A DNA stretch of 64,000 nt from Trichomonas vaginalis G3 (lineage: Eukaryota; Parabasalia; Trichomonadida; Trichomonadidae). A program made the position numbers and the translations under genes. The stretch covers positions 24,027,585 to 24,091,584 of the forward strand of contig NC_067205.1 in assembly GCF_026262505.1 (NCBI RefSeq), written 5' to 3'. This document shows positions 45,251-55,944 of the stretch, in pieces (position 1 is the first letter of the stretch; every line of letters begins with the position of its first letter). The notes under the pieces were generated by a model. That model saw only the letters and a program-made list of their open reading frames with translations. It did not search any database and was not told where the DNA came from.

Positions 45251-47806
45251 ATGAATATGTTTTTCTTTCTTTTTTCGTGGATTCAACTTGCAAAATGTGA
45301 CGACATCAATCCAATGGTCGAAAAATGTGACTTTCAAGCCTTTCTAGATAAAAAATCCACTTCAGAAACAAAACAAATAATAAAAAATTCAATTTTCGAA
45401 ATGTACAATATTAAAAGTGATCTACAAATACGTTTTATTGGTGATGAAATCAAATTCTTATCTAATGTAGACCGTAAATCATATATTTATTCACTTCATT
45501 TATCATCTAGTAATGAAATCGACATCAATGTTACAAATAACATTAACATTGAATTTAGTAGCAAGCATGTATCCCAAACTATCCATGATTTAACATTCAA
45601 TCTGATTTTAAATTCTCAATCAACAGTTCATTTCGTTGATCAAACATGGGATATACCGAATGTCAAAATTAGCATCAACCAACATAATCATACAAAATAC
45701 ATTATAGATAGTGAAGTATTTCCGTTTGATATCAGCTGTACTCGCTATATGCAAACAAACTTTTCAATTCTGAAGCCTACAATCACTTTTTCAGGACAAA
45801 TGAATACGATTTGCGATTACAGATTTGATTGCAAGCAACCAAATACAAAAGTAATTTTTAAATCGATTTCAATGGATACTGGTGATAGTGTATTCACTTT
45901 AACAAACGGAAAAGCCATTTTCTATGATACCTACATGGTTCGCACTTCAATAATCTTCGATTGTCCGAAAGTTACAATTTATAAATTAAATTCAATTTAC
46001 TCAGCATTTTACGGAAACATAATCAACGGAGGAGATAAAAGTACATGGATTGTACATGTTGCCCAAGCAAAACTCTATCATTTTAAGGCAGTTGAGATGA
46101 ATAACGTAAATATCGACATAAACTATGGAGGAGACATAGCGACATTGGAAAGAGGTGATCCTATAAGAGTTATTCAGACAAATAAAACTTCTTCGATAAA
46201 ATATAACTTTAAATATCTTCCGGCAATGATTAATGGATCAGCTGTAAGATATGCACAAATAGAAGAATACGGAAATATGATCAATCACATAATAAAACCT
46301 ATGAAACTTTCAAGAAAAGTCGATAATACAAAGTTCTGTGTAGTTTCATCGGATTTACCTACTACGGATATTAATATCAGCCAATACAAAGACATTTGCC
46401 CTCAAAATACAGAGATTTTGACTTCATTTGATATGAAAAATAATCCGGATTCACTTTTAGGCTTTGAAAACAACATGATTACAATATACCTTGTACCTAA
46501 TGATAAATCAGATGTTTTCTATTTCAATAATTTCACAAAATGTTCAAAAAGAATAAATATTCTTCCAGCAAAGAAATCTACACAAGAACTATGCACAATA
46601 TCAATTGATGATGACGATACTTTCAGTTCTATCACTATTCGCAATTGTAAAATAATTATTCCAAATGTATTACATGTAAACGAAATAGGACTTGATTACT
46701 GCAACTGCAATCTCGTTGATCACATTCGTGCCCAAAAATTAACCGTTAATTCCTATTTTTATTTGAAAATAAATTCTGCACAAATTGAATCAGCAAAGAT
46801 CAAGGTTACAGCAAACAAATTAACATTTACTTCTAGTTATATCGAAACAGACACGTTTCAGGCCTTTATAAGCACTAACAACAATCTTGAACTAATTTTG
46901 AATTCAAACTGCGAATTAAACCTTCAAGGCGAGGCAATTGCATATACAGTTCTATCTGCATCTTCCTCTGAACGTAAAGTTTCGTTTGTAAAAGGTTCTG
47001 AACTACTTATTTCAAAAGTTGACGTAAAATCAACATTTGTCGCAAATGTAGCCACAAATATCGCACAAACAGTGAATGCCTATGGTAAAATCATTGTTAA
47101 TCAAGGTCAGAACTTTGAACAAAAAGAAATAATTTTTTATGAAGGAGGAAGAATCAATTCTTCATCGACAATCAAGGCAGAAACAGTTGGAATCAACACA
47201 CACGCAAGCATCCTTGTGAATCCAGACTCTTATCTCGAATCTAAAACCATGAAATTCATGACAGTTCTACTTTACAACCATTCAAATCTAAAATCAAAGG
47301 AATTGAATGTTTTGAAAGGTTCTTATGCTGACATAGCAAGTATTTATGATTTAGAGAGTATAATATTTGATATTACACCTAATTCTGTTCCATTTTTGAA
47401 CATCCAACAAAAAATTGAATCAAATTCAACAATTTCTATTGATATTCACTATGATGATTCAAATCTATCAACATATAATACAGGAACAGATCCTTTTGTT
47501 AAGTTCTTTTGCTTCCCAAGTAAATATAAAAACCAAATTAAGTTAAATTTGTCAACAAAGAAAGTTTTTGCAAAATTTGTTGATAATAATGACCAAACAT
47601 GTGCACAATTGATAAGTAACACGAAACAGAAGCAGCTAATTAAAGCACTGATCATTTTGTTCAGTGTTGTTGGATTAATTATTATAGTTTTAATTGTTGT
47701 TTTAGTTTTGATGAAAAGAAGAGTTTTCAAGAAAGATGATCCTTCAATGTTCCAGTCAATACTCACTGATGAGGCTGGAAATACAGGATCATCAATGCAA
47801 TATTGA
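45251..47806 (+). CDS. Large type I membrane surface protein, unknown function
   Basis: The protein has 851 residues from the ATG at 45251. Signal peptide: MNMFFFLFSWIQLAKC, cleavage likely after residue 14-16. The long ectodomain (to about 795) is Asn/Ser/Ile-rich with many N-glycosylation sequons and regular short beta-strand-like repeats (e.g. KLTVNSYFYLKINSAQIESA, KTMKFMTVLLYNHSNLKSKE). This suggests a beta-solenoid. One TM segment (about 798-822, IILFSVVGLIIIVLIVVLVL) is followed by a basic stop-transfer MKRRVFKK and a short tail ending GSSMQY. The architecture is that of trichomonad adhesin-like surface proteins, but I recognise no named domain. Confidence 0.85.
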   Translation: MNMFFFLFSWIQLAKCDDINPMVEKCDFQAFLDKKSTSETKQIIKNSIFEMYNIKSDLQIRFIGDEIKFLSNVDRKSYIYSLHLSSSNEIDINVTNNINIEFSSKHVSQTIHDLTFNLILNSQSTVHFVDQTWDIPNVKISINQHNHTKYIIDSEVFPFDISCTRYMQTNFSILKPTITFSGQMNTICDYRFDCKQPNTKVIFKSISMDTGDSVFTLTNGKAIFYDTYMVRTSIIFDCPKVTIYKLNSIYSAFYGNIINGGDKSTWIVHVAQAKLYHFKAVEMNNVNIDINYGGDIATLERGDPIRVIQTNKTSSIKYNFKYLPAMINGSAVRYAQIEEYGNMINHIIKPMKLSRKVDNTKFCVVSSDLPTTDINISQYKDICPQNTEILTSFDMKNNPDSLLGFENNMITIYLVPNDKSDVFYFNNFTKCSKRINILPAKKSTQELCTISIDDDDTFSSITIRNCKIIIPNVLHVNEIGLDYCNCNLVDHIRAQKLTVNSYFYLKINSAQIESAKIKVTANKLTFTSSYIETDTFQAFISTNNNLELILNSNCELNLQGEAIAYTVLSASSSERKVSFVKGSELLISKVDVKSTFVANVATNIAQTVNAYGKIIVNQGQNFEQKEIIFYEGGRINSSSTIKAETVGINTHASILVNPDSYLESKTMKFMTVLLYNHSNLKSKELNVLKGSYADIASIYDLESIIFDITPNSVPFLNIQQKIESNSTISIDIHYDDSNLSTYNTGTDPFVKFFCFPSKYKNQIKLNLSTKKVFAKFVDNNDQTCAQLISNTKQKQLIKALIILFSVVGLIIIVLIVVLVLMKRRVFKKDDPSMFQSILTDEAGNTGSSMQY

Positions 47807-48598
47807 TACTTTTTTGAAAAGCATCATTTAAAAAAATAATGTATATTGATATATTTTTAAAGCTTTTTTCAGAGGATCCATTTTAAGATTGCCTTGACGC
47901 CCCTATGACATGACATTCAAATCCTTGATTTGAGCGAGAAATTAACGTTTCTTTCCCCATATGTTTTGCTGAAAAAATTTTCGATCTCATTAAAAACTTC
48001 TAATCAAAGTTTCACAAATATAAGTTACCTAATATAACAAAAGTTTATGAGTATGAAATCAGAATGTCGGTATCTCCTTTTGATCCCTAGATGCGATGGG
48101 GGTTTCCTGCCTCAATATATTATGACTTGGTATAACATGCACATATAAAATAATAAATCAAAAATGAAAAATGTGTTTTATCTCACTATGAAATTAACTT
48201 TATAAGTTCGAGAGTGTCAAAAAAGTCAGATCCTATTGACACTTTCCTTCATCCTCTCAATTTTTTTGACAAAAAACTCGCCATATCATCAAATCCTATT
48301 AGTTCCTTTTTGAATGTATTGATACATGTGGGCAAATTCCTCTAGACTACAAGTGTAGCTTTACATGGAAACCATACAGTGGTGATATTTTTCATGGAAA
48401 AAATTATCAACTTTTTTTTTTGAAATTTTGAGATTCTCAATAGATGGTGCCTACATGTTGGGGCGTTCGTTGAGAATCTCATTGTATTATCTTCATTTTC
48501 TACAAAATTAGTATCTCGTTGAAAATTATCACATGGAACTAAAGCCAATTTTAAATTGTTGAAATCAATTTTTTTTATTTATTTTTATTTTGATTGAA
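47807..48598. other. Spacer with one long-stem hairpin
   Basis: It is mostly AT-rich, with more mixed composition at 47880-48130 but no frame. TGAGATTCTCAA (48429-48440) pairs perfectly with TTGAGAATCTCA (48470-48481) around a 29-base, GC-richer loop. Confidence 0.5.
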
Positions 48599-49717
48599 AT
48601 GCAACCTAATTCAAATGATGTTTTTGCTGAAATTTCTAGAGTCAAATTGACTATTAAAGGATATCAGAAACAAATAGCATCAAAACGTTCAGAAATTCAG
48701 AAATTAAAATCTCAAAATATAAAATATCAACAAAAACTTCAAAAAACAGTCGAATTAGATATGAACAATTTCGTAAATTATAATATTACCGCTATGGGAC
48801 AAGCCCATGTTGAAAAATTATACGAAAAGAAGCAGATAATTGAAAATCTAGAAAAAGAATTCAAAAAATTGGAAGAACAATGCAACAATAGAAGACTAAT
48901 AGTTACACAACATAAAAATGAAGGATTTGCAACAACAAAAAAGATTGATTTTAATAAAACTAAAACAAATACAACAAGAGCAATCAATAATACTTCAAAA
49001 ATCGAAAAATCTTATGATAAAATACATCAACTAGATAAAAAGATCGAAGCTAAATCAAATTACGTCAAAAATTTGCAATCAAAAATTTCATCTTTAGCAA
49101 TTCAACAATTTCAGACAAAAGAATCAGATGACCCAGAAACATTACTACTAATAAATGATATACGAAAAGCAAAACTCGAAATTGAAAAAACAAATAAAAA
49201 TATCGAAGATCTTCAATTGAGCATGAAATACCAGGAGAACCCTCAAGATATTCCAATAGACATACAATATATAGATGAAAATGATGCAGAAGATATTCAA
49301 GAACAGCTAAAATCAATGCAAAATGAAATTGATTTTATAGAAAATGAAACTCATCAAACAGAACTTGAAATAGAACAACTTTTGGAGAATTACGAAGAAT
49401 TATCCAATCATTACAGGTTTATATCTTCATTACCAAAAACTAATAAAAATATTCAAATTAATGAAAATGTAAGCGTCCAAAATTTAGTGAACCAAGTTAA
49501 AAAACTTGCTAAGATCAAGTCTACAAAGCCAATTGATTCAAAAACAGAGTTATTAAAAGAACAAAACAATTGTAAAAAATTAGAAGAACAAATCGAGCAG
49601 AAGAAGCGACTCCTGACTTACAAAATCGCCCAGCTTTATAAAACAAAGTTCCAGACGAAGCAAAAAATAGAAAATGCAAAAAATAAGATAAAAGAACTTG
49701 AAAATAGGATTAAATAG
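48599..49717 (+). CDS. Coiled-coil protein
   Basis: The protein has 372 residues from the ATG at 48599 (MQPNSNDVFAEISRVKL); three codons upstream begin at TTG. It is almost entirely heptad-rich Lys/Glu/Gln helix, for example about 13-95 (SEIQKLKSQNIKYQQKLQKT, EKEFKKLEEQC), 135-215, and the C-terminal KLEEQIEQKKRLLTYKIAQL. There is a break near 215-235. No motor, kinase or zinc motif is seen. A cytoskeletal or centrosomal structural role is a reasonable guess from composition only. Confidence 0.75.
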   Translation: MQPNSNDVFAEISRVKLTIKGYQKQIASKRSEIQKLKSQNIKYQQKLQKTVELDMNNFVNYNITAMGQAHVEKLYEKKQIIENLEKEFKKLEEQCNNRRLIVTQHKNEGFATTKKIDFNKTKTNTTRAINNTSKIEKSYDKIHQLDKKIEAKSNYVKNLQSKISSLAIQQFQTKESDDPETLLLINDIRKAKLEIEKTNKNIEDLQLSMKYQENPQDIPIDIQYIDENDAEDIQEQLKSMQNEIDFIENETHQTELEIEQLLENYEELSNHYRFISSLPKTNKNIQINENVSVQNLVNQVKKLAKIKSTKPIDSKTELLKEQNNCKKLEEQIEQKKRLLTYKIAQLYKTKFQTKQKIENAKNKIKELENRIK

Positions 49718-50446
49718 ATTAACCGAATCAAGTTAACTATTATATCTCTACCTTTCAATTGATTATGCAGTTTCAAAAACATTTTCTTAGATTTTCAGAA
49801 ATGTCCGTTGAAGTTGATAAATACTAATGCAGAAATGTGTTGCCTTTGTTGATATTAACATAGTGTTTGATATAATTATGGAGTTAAACAAATTTGTTTC
49901 TACTCTTCATTTCATTTTTTTTTTGAGCAATGTTTTTAGAGTTATTTAACCATTTGAAATCAATTGACTACGCGAAATACACATTGGTTGCATATTTTTA
50001 AAGATTTTTACATAAAAGAATGATCGCCTCATTTGTGTTGACTTAATTCTACTAAATAGCAATAAATTTATTTTTATTTTTCATTCTGAAATCGCAACCT
50101 TTGGAAAGATTTCTTTGAATAATAAGATATCTTCCTATTGCTCGGATTTGAAAACAACAATTACAGTTTGAAGCCTTGCGATTTTCAATATCCCCATAAC
50201 TTATCGATATTATACATCTCCATAACGTATTGTAAACAGATATATCAATAATAGGGATAAAAAAAATTAATAAATTAATAAAATGAAATCAAAGCATGAT
50301 TATTAAATACAAATGCAACGTAAGGATTTCTCCAAAGAAATTTTGTCGATTTGAGATATTTGAAATTGAGAGATATAATAAAATAGTTTTCAAATAGATT
50401 CATGAAATGTTTAATAAGTAGTTAACAAAAACAATAATATGGATAG
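49718..50446. other. Convergent intergenic spacer
   Basis: AT-rich sequence; I see no supportable features. Confidence 0.5.
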
Positions 50447-50839
50447 TTACGCAGCTAGTATTTCCGAATAATCAATGGTTTCTAAAACAACATGGTTCTT
50501 TTTGATTACAATTGAGGGGAGATTTCCTCGCTGGAGGATATCAAACGTATGAGGAATATGACTTTTCATTTTGTTCCAGTCTAGAGAGTTTACAGAAAAG
50601 GATATGAAATCTGGTAATTCTAATTGAGCAGGTTTTTGGGTTTTATTTGAATTTTTATAATTTGGCAAAATGAACAAATTGTTGGGTTGAGCTGAGGAAG
50701 TCGTATTTTGACCTTGAAAAAAATATGGATTGTTGGCAAAATAAGATGAAGGAAGAGTCATATCAAGATTCGCTTTTGGATTTGAAAGGCTCTTGTTACG
50801 CTCATTTGAATCAATCGTTTGAGCTTTTGTTTCAGCCAT
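50447..50839 (-). CDS. Small hypothetical protein
   Basis: The protein has 130 residues from ATG (MAETKAQTIDSNERNKSLSN). The first two-thirds are polar, Asn/Ser/Gln/Pro-rich and probably disordered. The last third is more ordered (SLDWNKMKSHIPHTFDILQR, GNLPSIVIKKNHVVLETIDY). I recognise no family. A canonical initiator directly against the start codon and coding-like composition support it as a real gene. Confidence 0.65.
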   Translation of the reverse strand: MAETKAQTIDSNERNKSLSNPKANLDMTLPSSYFANNPYFFQGQNTTSSAQPNNLFILPNYKNSNKTQKPAQLELPDFISFSVNSLDWNKMKSHIPHTFDILQRGNLPSIVIKKNHVVLETIDYSEILAA

Positions 50840-50848
50840 GAAAAATGA
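50840..50848 (-). promoter_or_regulatory. Trichomonad initiator, small hypothetical gene
   Basis: On the minus strand TCATTTTTC is joined directly to the ATG, the same nine bases as at actin. The transcript leader would be only 6-7 nt. Confidence 0.6.
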
Positions 50849-52874
50849 ATTATGTAGAACAGCAGTGAATTTTTAAGAGAAAGGCACGTTGAATTTAACA
50901 AAGGAAGAATTTTCTAATGTTAACTTTCGGGGTTATCGTATTTGGAAAATTAGTGGCAAATTTTTTGAAAAAACTCTCAAAATATTGAAAGTGTTTATAA
51001 TATTAATTGTTAGTCGTTTTACATTTTAAATTTTACACTTTGGTTATATAATTATCAAAAATAGAAGTAAAATTTATTCAAATTTAGCGGCAAGCATATG
51101 CATTGAAAAATATCAATTATGCAGCGCAAAGATTTCATCTATGCTAGATAAGAACAATTAAAATATAGTTGAAAATTCAAAAAATTAGTTTTCTGAATTT
51201 CAATTACAAACTTATTTCCTGTGACCAATTATCATTCATATGATTTATTAATCCATATTTTATTAATTAAATTCATTTTTAATTAATTATTACAAAATTG
51301 TCTATGCCGAAGATAGTTATTTAAGTATTTTCCTAATATTACTTTTTTAAAAAACTATTTTAATTAACCCAAGATTTTGAAACTATATCGTTACATATTT
51401 TGAGAGCGAAACTTTCCGATTGTGTTTTGAAAATTAATATTTTTGAGAACATCTGTCAAAACTAGTTGTTAATTAATGTTCTTTTAAAAATTATTTTAAT
51501 AATTTTTATAATTTTCGAGAATTAAGAAAGTAAATTGAATCCAAAAAATCAGAGATTAATTTTAATTAGATCAAGAAACAATCCACTTTCTCTCTATTTT
51601 AATTCCAAATATTATTTTCAATTTGTTGAACTAAATTTATTCAATGAGATTTAACAAAAGTATAATAAATGATTTTACGTTACTCAAATTTATAAATCCA
51701 TTCATATTAATCTTTTCCTTTATTTCGAATAATTCAAGACATTTTTTTCTTTTCAATTATTACATTATCAATAACCATATAATAATGAATTCACAATCAT
51801 TGATATATCTTTCTGATTCTTTGAGCTTTTAAGATAGAAGATCACTATGCTACATCCAGTCATATATCAACCTTCTTGTACAAATAAATTTATTAAACTA
51901 ATATTGATAATTTTTTTATTCATTTTCTCAACTGACATAATTTAATTATTCAAATTATAAACATAAGACCCAGTAGAATTACATCTAAAGTTTCGCGCTA
52001 ACTGCTTGATATTTTTTTTGAAAAAAGGCTTTTAGTTTTTAAAACATTTAAAATTCCTTTTTATGACTTATGTGAACTGTAAAATCAATTTTTACCATTG
52101 ATTTAATCATTTATATTTTTATTCTTATTGCAACAATTATGTAATTAACATATCAGAATTACCTCATGTAGCTGGCTACGCAAACGATTTTAATGATTAT
52201 TCCTAATTTTGATTATATCAACATTTTTTAGAACATTTTTGTATTTTTTATTTAACCATGTGGCACTCACGCTATACTACATTTGAGATGATCAAGCACT
52301 TTGTTTGCAGAGAAATTTAAATTTCAAATTTTGCAATTCACGATTATACATTTTTGATAAGTTTTCCAGTTACAATTTCGACTGTGATGAACTGATCATA
52401 CTTCAATATCCATATAATTTTTAGTTTCATTGAAAATTTTTGTATTCAATACTATCAATCTACATTTCATGTTATACAACCTTATGTATATCATTTTATT
52501 CAAGAAAATTCAAATCTGATCCGAACATAATTTTGAGAGGAAATCTGATTCAATAAATTTAAGCTAAAATGATTTCAAATATATAGTTTTAATCACAAGA
52601 TTATATCGTCGGATCAGAAACGAGAGAAAATTGTTAATTTAGAAAATTGAGAGAGGAGTTATTAGCTAATGCCCAAAAATATTTTAGTTATTTTTCACAA
52701 ATATAATCAAAATTTCGAAAAAAGAGTCTCCCTGACGGATCTTTGGCAGATCGTAAACTATTCAAAAACGCATCCACAAAATAGCAGCATATATATACAG
52801 CTTACTTTGTCTAAAATATGATTATTTTCAATAATTTTTACATGATCTTCCTGATTCAAAATTTATTTTTAATC
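50849..52874. other. Long gene-free spacer
   Basis: AT-rich for 2 kb. The ORF at 51644-51832 has spacer composition. I see no repeats or structured RNAs. Confidence 0.5.
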
Positions 52875-53468
52875 ATGGATTCCAAACCAACATTTTGCCA
52901 AAAAGGAATTAGGAAGTGCAAATGGACCGAGAAGGAAGATCAAATTCTCATTGATGCTGTACAAGGACAATATAGTTTTTCCTGGGCAGAAATTGCAAAT
53001 AAGCTTCCTGGTCGTACTGGCAATCAATACAGGGAAAGATGGATTACTAACCTGTCCCCTTCTATAAACAGAAAACCGTGGTCCAATGAAGAAGATTTAT
53101 TACTTATTAAAATGCAAAATCAGATAGGAAATAAGTGGTCATATATGACTCGTGCATTCAAGGGAAGAAGTTCAATATCCATTAAAAATCGATGGAAATG
53201 GATCTTGAGAAATATCATTCAACCAACTAAGAGAGGACAATCGAATCAAACACCTAAGAAGCAGGAAGAAGATAAAGAGATTAATCCCATATTATTAATC
53301 CCGCCAATGGAAAAAATACAAAATGAAGAAGATAGTTCGAATGAAATTGCTGTCTTAAAGATACCAGATCTCATCTTAGATAACAGCTCTCAAGAGAAGA
53401 CACCAAGAAGGTTCTTTAATTTAATTTACTATAGTGATGACGTATACAGACCTCGTTCACTATTGTAA
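52875..53468 (+). CDS. R2R3 Myb-domain DNA-binding protein
   Basis: The protein has 197 residues from the ATG at 52875 (MDSKPTFCQKGIRKCKW). An in-frame ATG at 52818 would add 19 hydrophobic residues that look like leader. The Myb repeats are KWTEKEDQILIDAVQGQYSF-SWAEIANKLPGRTGNQYRERW and PWSNEEDLLLIKMQNQIGNK-WSYMTRAFKGRSSISIKNRW, both with conserved Trp spacing. The basic linker then becomes acidic/polar. The first repeat (LPGRTGNQYRERW) is the most canonical of the three Mybs here. Confidence 0.9.
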   Translation: MDSKPTFCQKGIRKCKWTEKEDQILIDAVQGQYSFSWAEIANKLPGRTGNQYRERWITNLSPSINRKPWSNEEDLLLIKMQNQIGNKWSYMTRAFKGRSSISIKNRWKWILRNIIQPTKRGQSNQTPKKQEEDKEINPILLIPPMEKIQNEEDSSNEIAVLKIPDLILDNSSQEKTPRRFFNLIYYSDDVYRPRSLL

Positions 53469-53832
53469 AAATATTATTTGATTGAAACCTTGTTAAAATG
53501 ATTATTTCTATGTAATAAAAACCAATTTGTAACATTTGCCATTCATATTTTTTATTAAAATAATATTTTCGATCAAATTATTCAAAGTACACCCACCAGC
53601 ATTACAGCAAAATTCAATTCCACTATGCCCAATAAAAGCTTTTTCATATTTGATAATCCCTCAGGCAAAGGCGGATGTTTTTTTTATTAAAATTTAATCG
53701 TAGATATTATTGCTTTGTTTCAAAATTCTGAAAGCAAAATAGCAGAGAATTAAATTTATCTTTTTTTTAAAGGCGTGTTTTCAAATAAAAAAAAAATTAT
53801 TATTTTTTTTTTAATTTAACTAAAAAGTTAAT
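53469..53832. other. Convergent intergenic spacer
   Basis: AT-rich, with long T and A runs just downstream of the 3D-domain gene. Nothing else is seen. Confidence 0.5.
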
Positions 53833-54279
53833 TTAGAAGTATCTTCTGTCACAGACATGGATTGTGACACCTCTGTGTGTGACCTTGTTAGCCTCACGAG
53901 CATTAGCAGTGCAAATGTCAACGTGCTTGCCCTTGATGGCACCACCAACGTCACATGCCCAGAAGACGACTGGGGATCCGTATCTGTAGTATCCATCGAT
54001 GTTAACGACGGAGCGAAGTGGAATGATGCTTTTATCAACGGCAAGTGAGACATAGTTTGAACTGCCTGCCATGTACATCTGGAGTGTCTTAAGTGGGTTT
54101 CCTAAGCAATCGAAATATCCGCCTTCCATTGGGCTATCGTCTGGATAATAACCTGTGGTGTAGTAGTTCGTGTCAGTCCAGCATCCATTTGTAGATGGAA
54201 CAGCTTGCTTTGGCATTCTCATCTTTCTGGCATGCCTTAAGCTTCTGCAGGATGCAATAGAGAAGAAAATTCCCAACAT
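53833..54279 (-). CDS. Secreted 3D-domain protein (bacterial wall-enzyme type)
   Basis: The protein has 148 residues from the ATG at 54279 (MLGIFFSIASCRS), which looks like a short signal peptide; the frame can be extended only to a TTG. The C-terminal 75 residues match the 3D (three-aspartate) domain of bacterial MltA-type and YabE/YocH-type cell-wall enzymes. The signatures are SLAVDKSIIPLRSVVNIDGY, then WACDVGGAIKGKHVDICTA, with the three Asp at AVD, CDVGG and HVDI. In bacteria the domain belongs to lytic transglycosylase-like proteins that cut peptidoglycan. A secreted trichomonad copy could act on bacteria. GC content is well above the flanks, consistent with strong expression or lateral transfer. 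Confidence 0.8.
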   Translation of the reverse strand: MLGIFFSIASCRSLRHARKMRMPKQAVPSTNGCWTDTNYYTTGYYPDDSPMEGGYFDCLGNPLKTLQMYMAGSSNYVSLAVDKSIIPLRSVVNIDGYYRYGSPVVFWACDVGGAIKGKHVDICTANAREANKVTHRGVTIHVCDRRYF

Positions 54280-55944
54280 TGTATCTGACAATTAACCGCC
54301 AGATTCAAATAAAATCTGATTTGGATTGAGCTAATTACAATAACCGTTTCAAATAAATTATATCTGCTTTGTTCTATTATTCTGGATTGGTATTTTCATG
54401 CTAATAGTCAAATTATTCAAAAATTTGAGATCTGAAATTCTCAGATCTATAAAACTGTTTAAAATATATTCTCCAACTACGTAAGATGTTATTGGCTTTT
54501 TTTTTGAGTGAACCTTTTTTTTTGAATAAATTCAATAAGGATACTTGATTGAATGTAGTTCTCTCATAGTTATAATTTATTTCAATGAGCTGATTAATTC
54601 CCTTCACGAAAAACGGAATTAACTTAATGTTTTTGAGAAATTATGTTCAATTTCTTATTTAATCATGACGAAAGTGTAATTCAGCTGGAGAGAACTCTAC
54701 AGTATAGATATATAATCTATAATGATCATTCATTGTGAAAGAATTTAAAAAAATATAATCAAAAATCCAAAAATATTGATCATCATATAATATTTAATAT
54801 AAACACATTCATTAAAAGGATTTCTAATCTAGTTGTTATATATTATTTTTGAATAATTTCATAATTGAATGCCTTTTATCTCATTTTAGTATGCTTTGAG
54901 TCCATTATTACTTATTTAGCGAGAAAATGATCAAATTTTTAATCGTAATTCTTCAAATAAATATGGAGAAATTGCGATGTCAAAAAATCAAATCTGCCAA
55001 AAATTAACAATAGAAGCGGTTTAACTCAAAATTTGAGTTTTGAATACATTACACGAATTTATTATCTGCCAGTGAATCTGATTTATTGTTTATATCACTC
55101 TAATTAGTAAGATTTATCAATTCAAAAATTAAAAAAAGCGGGATTTCCGATCACAACTGATCAATTTTATATTAATTGCCCTTATTAATTAGGATACTTT
55201 CATAATAAAGTATAAATAATGACAATTGTAATTGTCAAAAACTATCCGATCTGATCACTCTAAAGAACTTCGTATTATTACTACAAAGCGTTATTGTAAC
55301 CTTTAACTATTGTAACGAATGCTTTTATGAATTTTTTTCATTAGTTCATGTTGTAATGAAATAAGCACTGATTCAAATTGAAGTACTGCCTTCTTTATTG
55401 ATCTTTGCGCAATTTGCAATAGGAAATTCACCAACATATCTTTTATTTATCAATAAAATTATTTTTTATTATTTAAGCACTTCCTATACACACTCACCAT
55501 ATCATCTGTTCCGTAGTAACACCTTTTTGAGTAGTATTTTATACGAATATTTACTTTGAAAAAAATATATTTTCGAAAAATTTGATGGTAAGATTGAGCT
55601 TATTTCTCATTCATCTCATAGATTGAGGAAATTGATGTTTATGAAATTAGACATAGATCATTAGAATAAAATTTACTAAAGTTCTAGGTCCTTTATTTCA
55701 GAATTCCTTAGCATGCATAAATTATGTGAAAAAGGAATTGGTTTTCGAGTGAACTCTATATGTTTATATAAATTAGTTTTTTTGGGAATTTTCTCAGTCT
55801 ATATAACTAGTTTTACACTCGAAATGCATAATCACAGAATACAAATGGTTTAACCATTATAGCTCTAGACTTATAGATGATTTCCAAAGCAAAAATCTCA
55901 TAAAAATTTTTTTTTATTAAAATCAAATTAAATGTTTATTTAAA
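54280..55944. other. Long gene-free spacer
   Basis: AT-rich sequence. The ORF at 54413-54607 is not supported, and I see no repeats. Confidence 0.5.
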
